From: Actinomycetota bacterium
GTDB lineage: Bacteria > Actinomycetota > Aquicultoria > Subteraquimicrobiales > UBA9087
Length of the DNA stretch: 64,000 nucleotides
Direction: 5' to 3'
Assembly (NCBI GenBank): GCA_030019215.1
Contig: JASEEZ010000005.1
Location: 26,838 to 90,837 of the forward strand
The first letter of the stretch is position 1; each line of letters starts with the position of its first letter. Positions 62,813 through 64,000 of this stretch are shown here, in pieces. The translations under genes were made by a program, and so were the position numbers. The notes under the pieces were generated by a model. The model ran no database searches. It was not told where the DNA came from and saw only the letters and a program-made list of their open reading frames with translations.

Positions 62813-63292
62813 ATGGGGGACCTGGTTGTAGATAGAATTGACCTTAATGATCCTGTGGTGGTGGATAATCTTAGAAAAGTTATTGACAAATTGATACAAA
62901 ATCCCTCCTATTATTATCCATTGGGGTTCAAACCCTCATACTATTTTGAGGTCCCCACTGGGCAGATACCATCGGAAAGTGGCTGGTATATAATCCTGGA
63001 GAGCAAGAAACCTCTCCACGCAGGTAAAGCTGATGATTTGAACAGACGCCTTAATACAAACAATGGAAGCATAGATAACTTTGCCAATAAGAGAAGGAGC
63101 TCTGATCCAGAAAGAAATTTCATAAAAAAGTTTGCAGAATTGAATATCCTCTCCAATTTAAGGGTGTGTCTCATCAAGGGAAAAGATGTTTGTTTGGAAT
63201 TGAATATTATCCCCGATGGTCTAACTGACCTTGATAGGGGAAACATAGAAAAACTAATCAGCATCTTCAGACATTATTTTAATTACCAATAA
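62813..63292 (+). CDS. GIY-YIG-like nuclease domain protein
   Basis: A 159-aa protein. SGWYIILESKKPLHAGKADDLNRRL matches the GIY-YIG core (GWY-I ... HAGKA-x-L-x-RL), with Arg in the expected helix and a possible late Asn/Glu. About 60 N-terminal residues are unassigned. ATG at 62,813 or a nearby TTG; RBS AGGTAATTGT is weak. Position directly after one attC-like site and just before another suggests a mobile cassette. Confidence 0.65.
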   Translation: MGDLVVDRIDLNDPVVVDNLRKVIDKLIQNPSYYYPLGFKPSYYFEVPTGQIPSESGWYIILESKKPLHAGKADDLNRRLNTNNGSIDNFANKRRSSDPERNFIKKFAELNILSNLRVCLIKGKDVCLELNIIPDGLTDLDRGNIEKLISIFRHYFNYQ

Positions 63293-63305
63293 CCATGGCG
63301 GCTTT

Positions 63306-63369
63306 GTCTAACATCCATTGAGAGCGACTCGCTGTCGGCAGGGCTTCGTAAACATGCAGGACGCTAGAT
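63306..63369 (+). other. attC-like site D (weak)
   Basis: GTCTAACATCC (63,306-63,316) fits RYYYAAC. GGACGCTAGAT (63,359-63,369) is complementary to it at eight of eleven positions, with GCTAGAT one base off the GTTRRRY core. It is 64 bp long and 14 bp after the GIY-YIG stop. Confidence 0.35.
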
Positions 63370-63423
63370 GAGATTGTGCTGATTTTTTAAATACATTCCA
63401 TCTAACGGAAAGGAGGCAAAATT

Positions 63424-63924
63424 ATGGGTAAGCAAATCAAGGAGCCAGCTCAAGGCTCAAAAATTTGGGCGATTCTTGCCGCGGTGATCATCGCCGCTGT
63501 AGTAGTCGGTGGCGGAGTTTGTTGGTGGCAGAGATCAATAGCCGAAAGCGATCGAAAAGCGATGCAACAGCAGATCAGCGATCTTCAAAATCAAATTGTT
63601 CAATTGCGGGCTTCGGAAGCGATTTCACAAAAACCGAAATCGGGCTGGGAGGAGTATTTTCCCACGCCAACCGAAACCACGTTGATGGGAGAATCGGTAA
63701 GTGAGCTAAGGAACCTCTTGGGAGAACCGCCAGTTCTTGTTCGCAGCATTGCCGCTGATCCCGATTGCAGCAGGGAAATCTGGATATATATGCCATACGA
63801 CGAAGATCCTACGGGACTATACATTTACTTTAAGGGAGGCAAGGTAGCAAAAAGCCTCTTGGATGAGTTCAACGGTCTGGTGGGATCATCAATCTGGGAA
63901 GATAGTGACTTTTGGTTTAAGTAG
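63424..63924 (+). CDS. Membrane-anchored protein with SmpA/OmlA-like domain
   Basis: A 166-aa protein: one transmembrane helix (~residues 13-35), a short coiled coil (AMQQQISDLQNQIVQL), and a C-terminal domain with GESVSELRNLLGEPPVLVRS..REIWIYMPYDEDPTGLYIYFKGGKV, the pattern of SmpA/OmlA-type folds (LGEP-x-W-Y-FxxGKV). No lipobox, so it is anchored by the helix. AAAGGAGG precedes the ATG. It follows an attC-like repeat; function unknown. Confidence 0.72.
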   Translation: MGKQIKEPAQGSKIWAILAAVIIAAVVVGGGVCWWQRSIAESDRKAMQQQISDLQNQIVQLRASEAISQKPKSGWEEYFPTPTETTLMGESVSELRNLLGEPPVLVRSIAADPDCSREIWIYMPYDEDPTGLYIYFKGGKVAKSLLDEFNGLVGSSIWEDSDFWFK

Positions 63925-64000
63925 GAAACGCCACAGCTATCGCCCCAAAAAATGTGGATGACGAAAACTTGATTTGTCTGCTATAGTAAGGTATCCTTAC

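Noticed and set aside
63968..64000. TTGATT-N17-TATCCT promoter at the window end
   Set aside because: Weak -10 match and the downstream gene is outside the window, so it cannot be judged.

Overview
The window is a bacterial chromosome segment with almost every gene on the + strand. The best fit is a deep-branching actinobacterium. Supporting signs are the steA/mctB-like cytokinesis pair, the Asp23-nusB-xseB-ispA-dxs-tlyA-nadK-recN block, a DUF3866 gene, many TTG/GTG starts, and type IV pili built without an outer-membrane secretin. No rRNA, tRNA or CRISPR array was seen, so the placement rests on gene content and order only.

Region 1 (1-17,080) is a complete-looking type IV pilus locus: two tandem pilB ATPases (the first cut by the window edge), pilT, pilC, a major pilin, prepilin peptidase, five pseudopilins (7.4-12.4 kb), two large PilX-like proteins, and pilM-N-O with a PilP-like gene. 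The pilin leader carries a clear cyclic di-GMP-I (GEMM) aptamer followed by an intrinsic terminator. Four sigma-28 (FliA/WhiG-type) promoter-like sequences precede separate blocks of the locus. Pilus production therefore looks tied to both an alternative sigma factor and c-di-GMP.

Region 2 (17-54 kb) is housekeeping: aroC-aroK-aroB, an O-antigen ligase/TPR membrane protein, aroQ, an M24 aminopeptidase, efp, a biotin-dependent carboxylase pair (carboxyltransferase-BCCP fusion plus biotin carboxylase), Asp23, nusB, xseB, ispA, dxs, tlyA, nadK and recN. It continues with an envelope/division cluster (M23-like, steA, mctB-like, two glycosyltransferases), pyrG, an M20 peptidase, DUF3866, a NUDIX hydrolase, xerD, deoB, a pyrimidine nucleoside phosphorylase, cysK, an M50 protease, trpS, scpA-scpB, rluB and a flavin reductase-like protein.

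Region 3 (54.1-64 kb) is visibly AT-richer and accessory. It holds an Mrr-type nuclease, a nuclease-methyltransferase of the type ISP/IIG kind, fragments of hsdS and hsdM, and a two-gene module pairing a winged-helix-like protein with an HslV/proteasome-beta-like threonine hydrolase. It also holds an HNH-DGQHR gene cleanly split by an IS256-family element with an 8-bp target duplication, a GIY-YIG-like protein and a membrane-anchored SmpA-like protein. attC-like inverted repeats in one orientation sit after several of these genes, so the island may be an integron-like cassette array without an integrase in view.

Intergenic DNA is unusually rich in repeats. There is a CTAG-flanked MITE-like family with one nested insertion, a second family of structured GC-rich repeats, and mosaics of short degenerate tandem words shared between distant loci, including one 87-bp exact copy.
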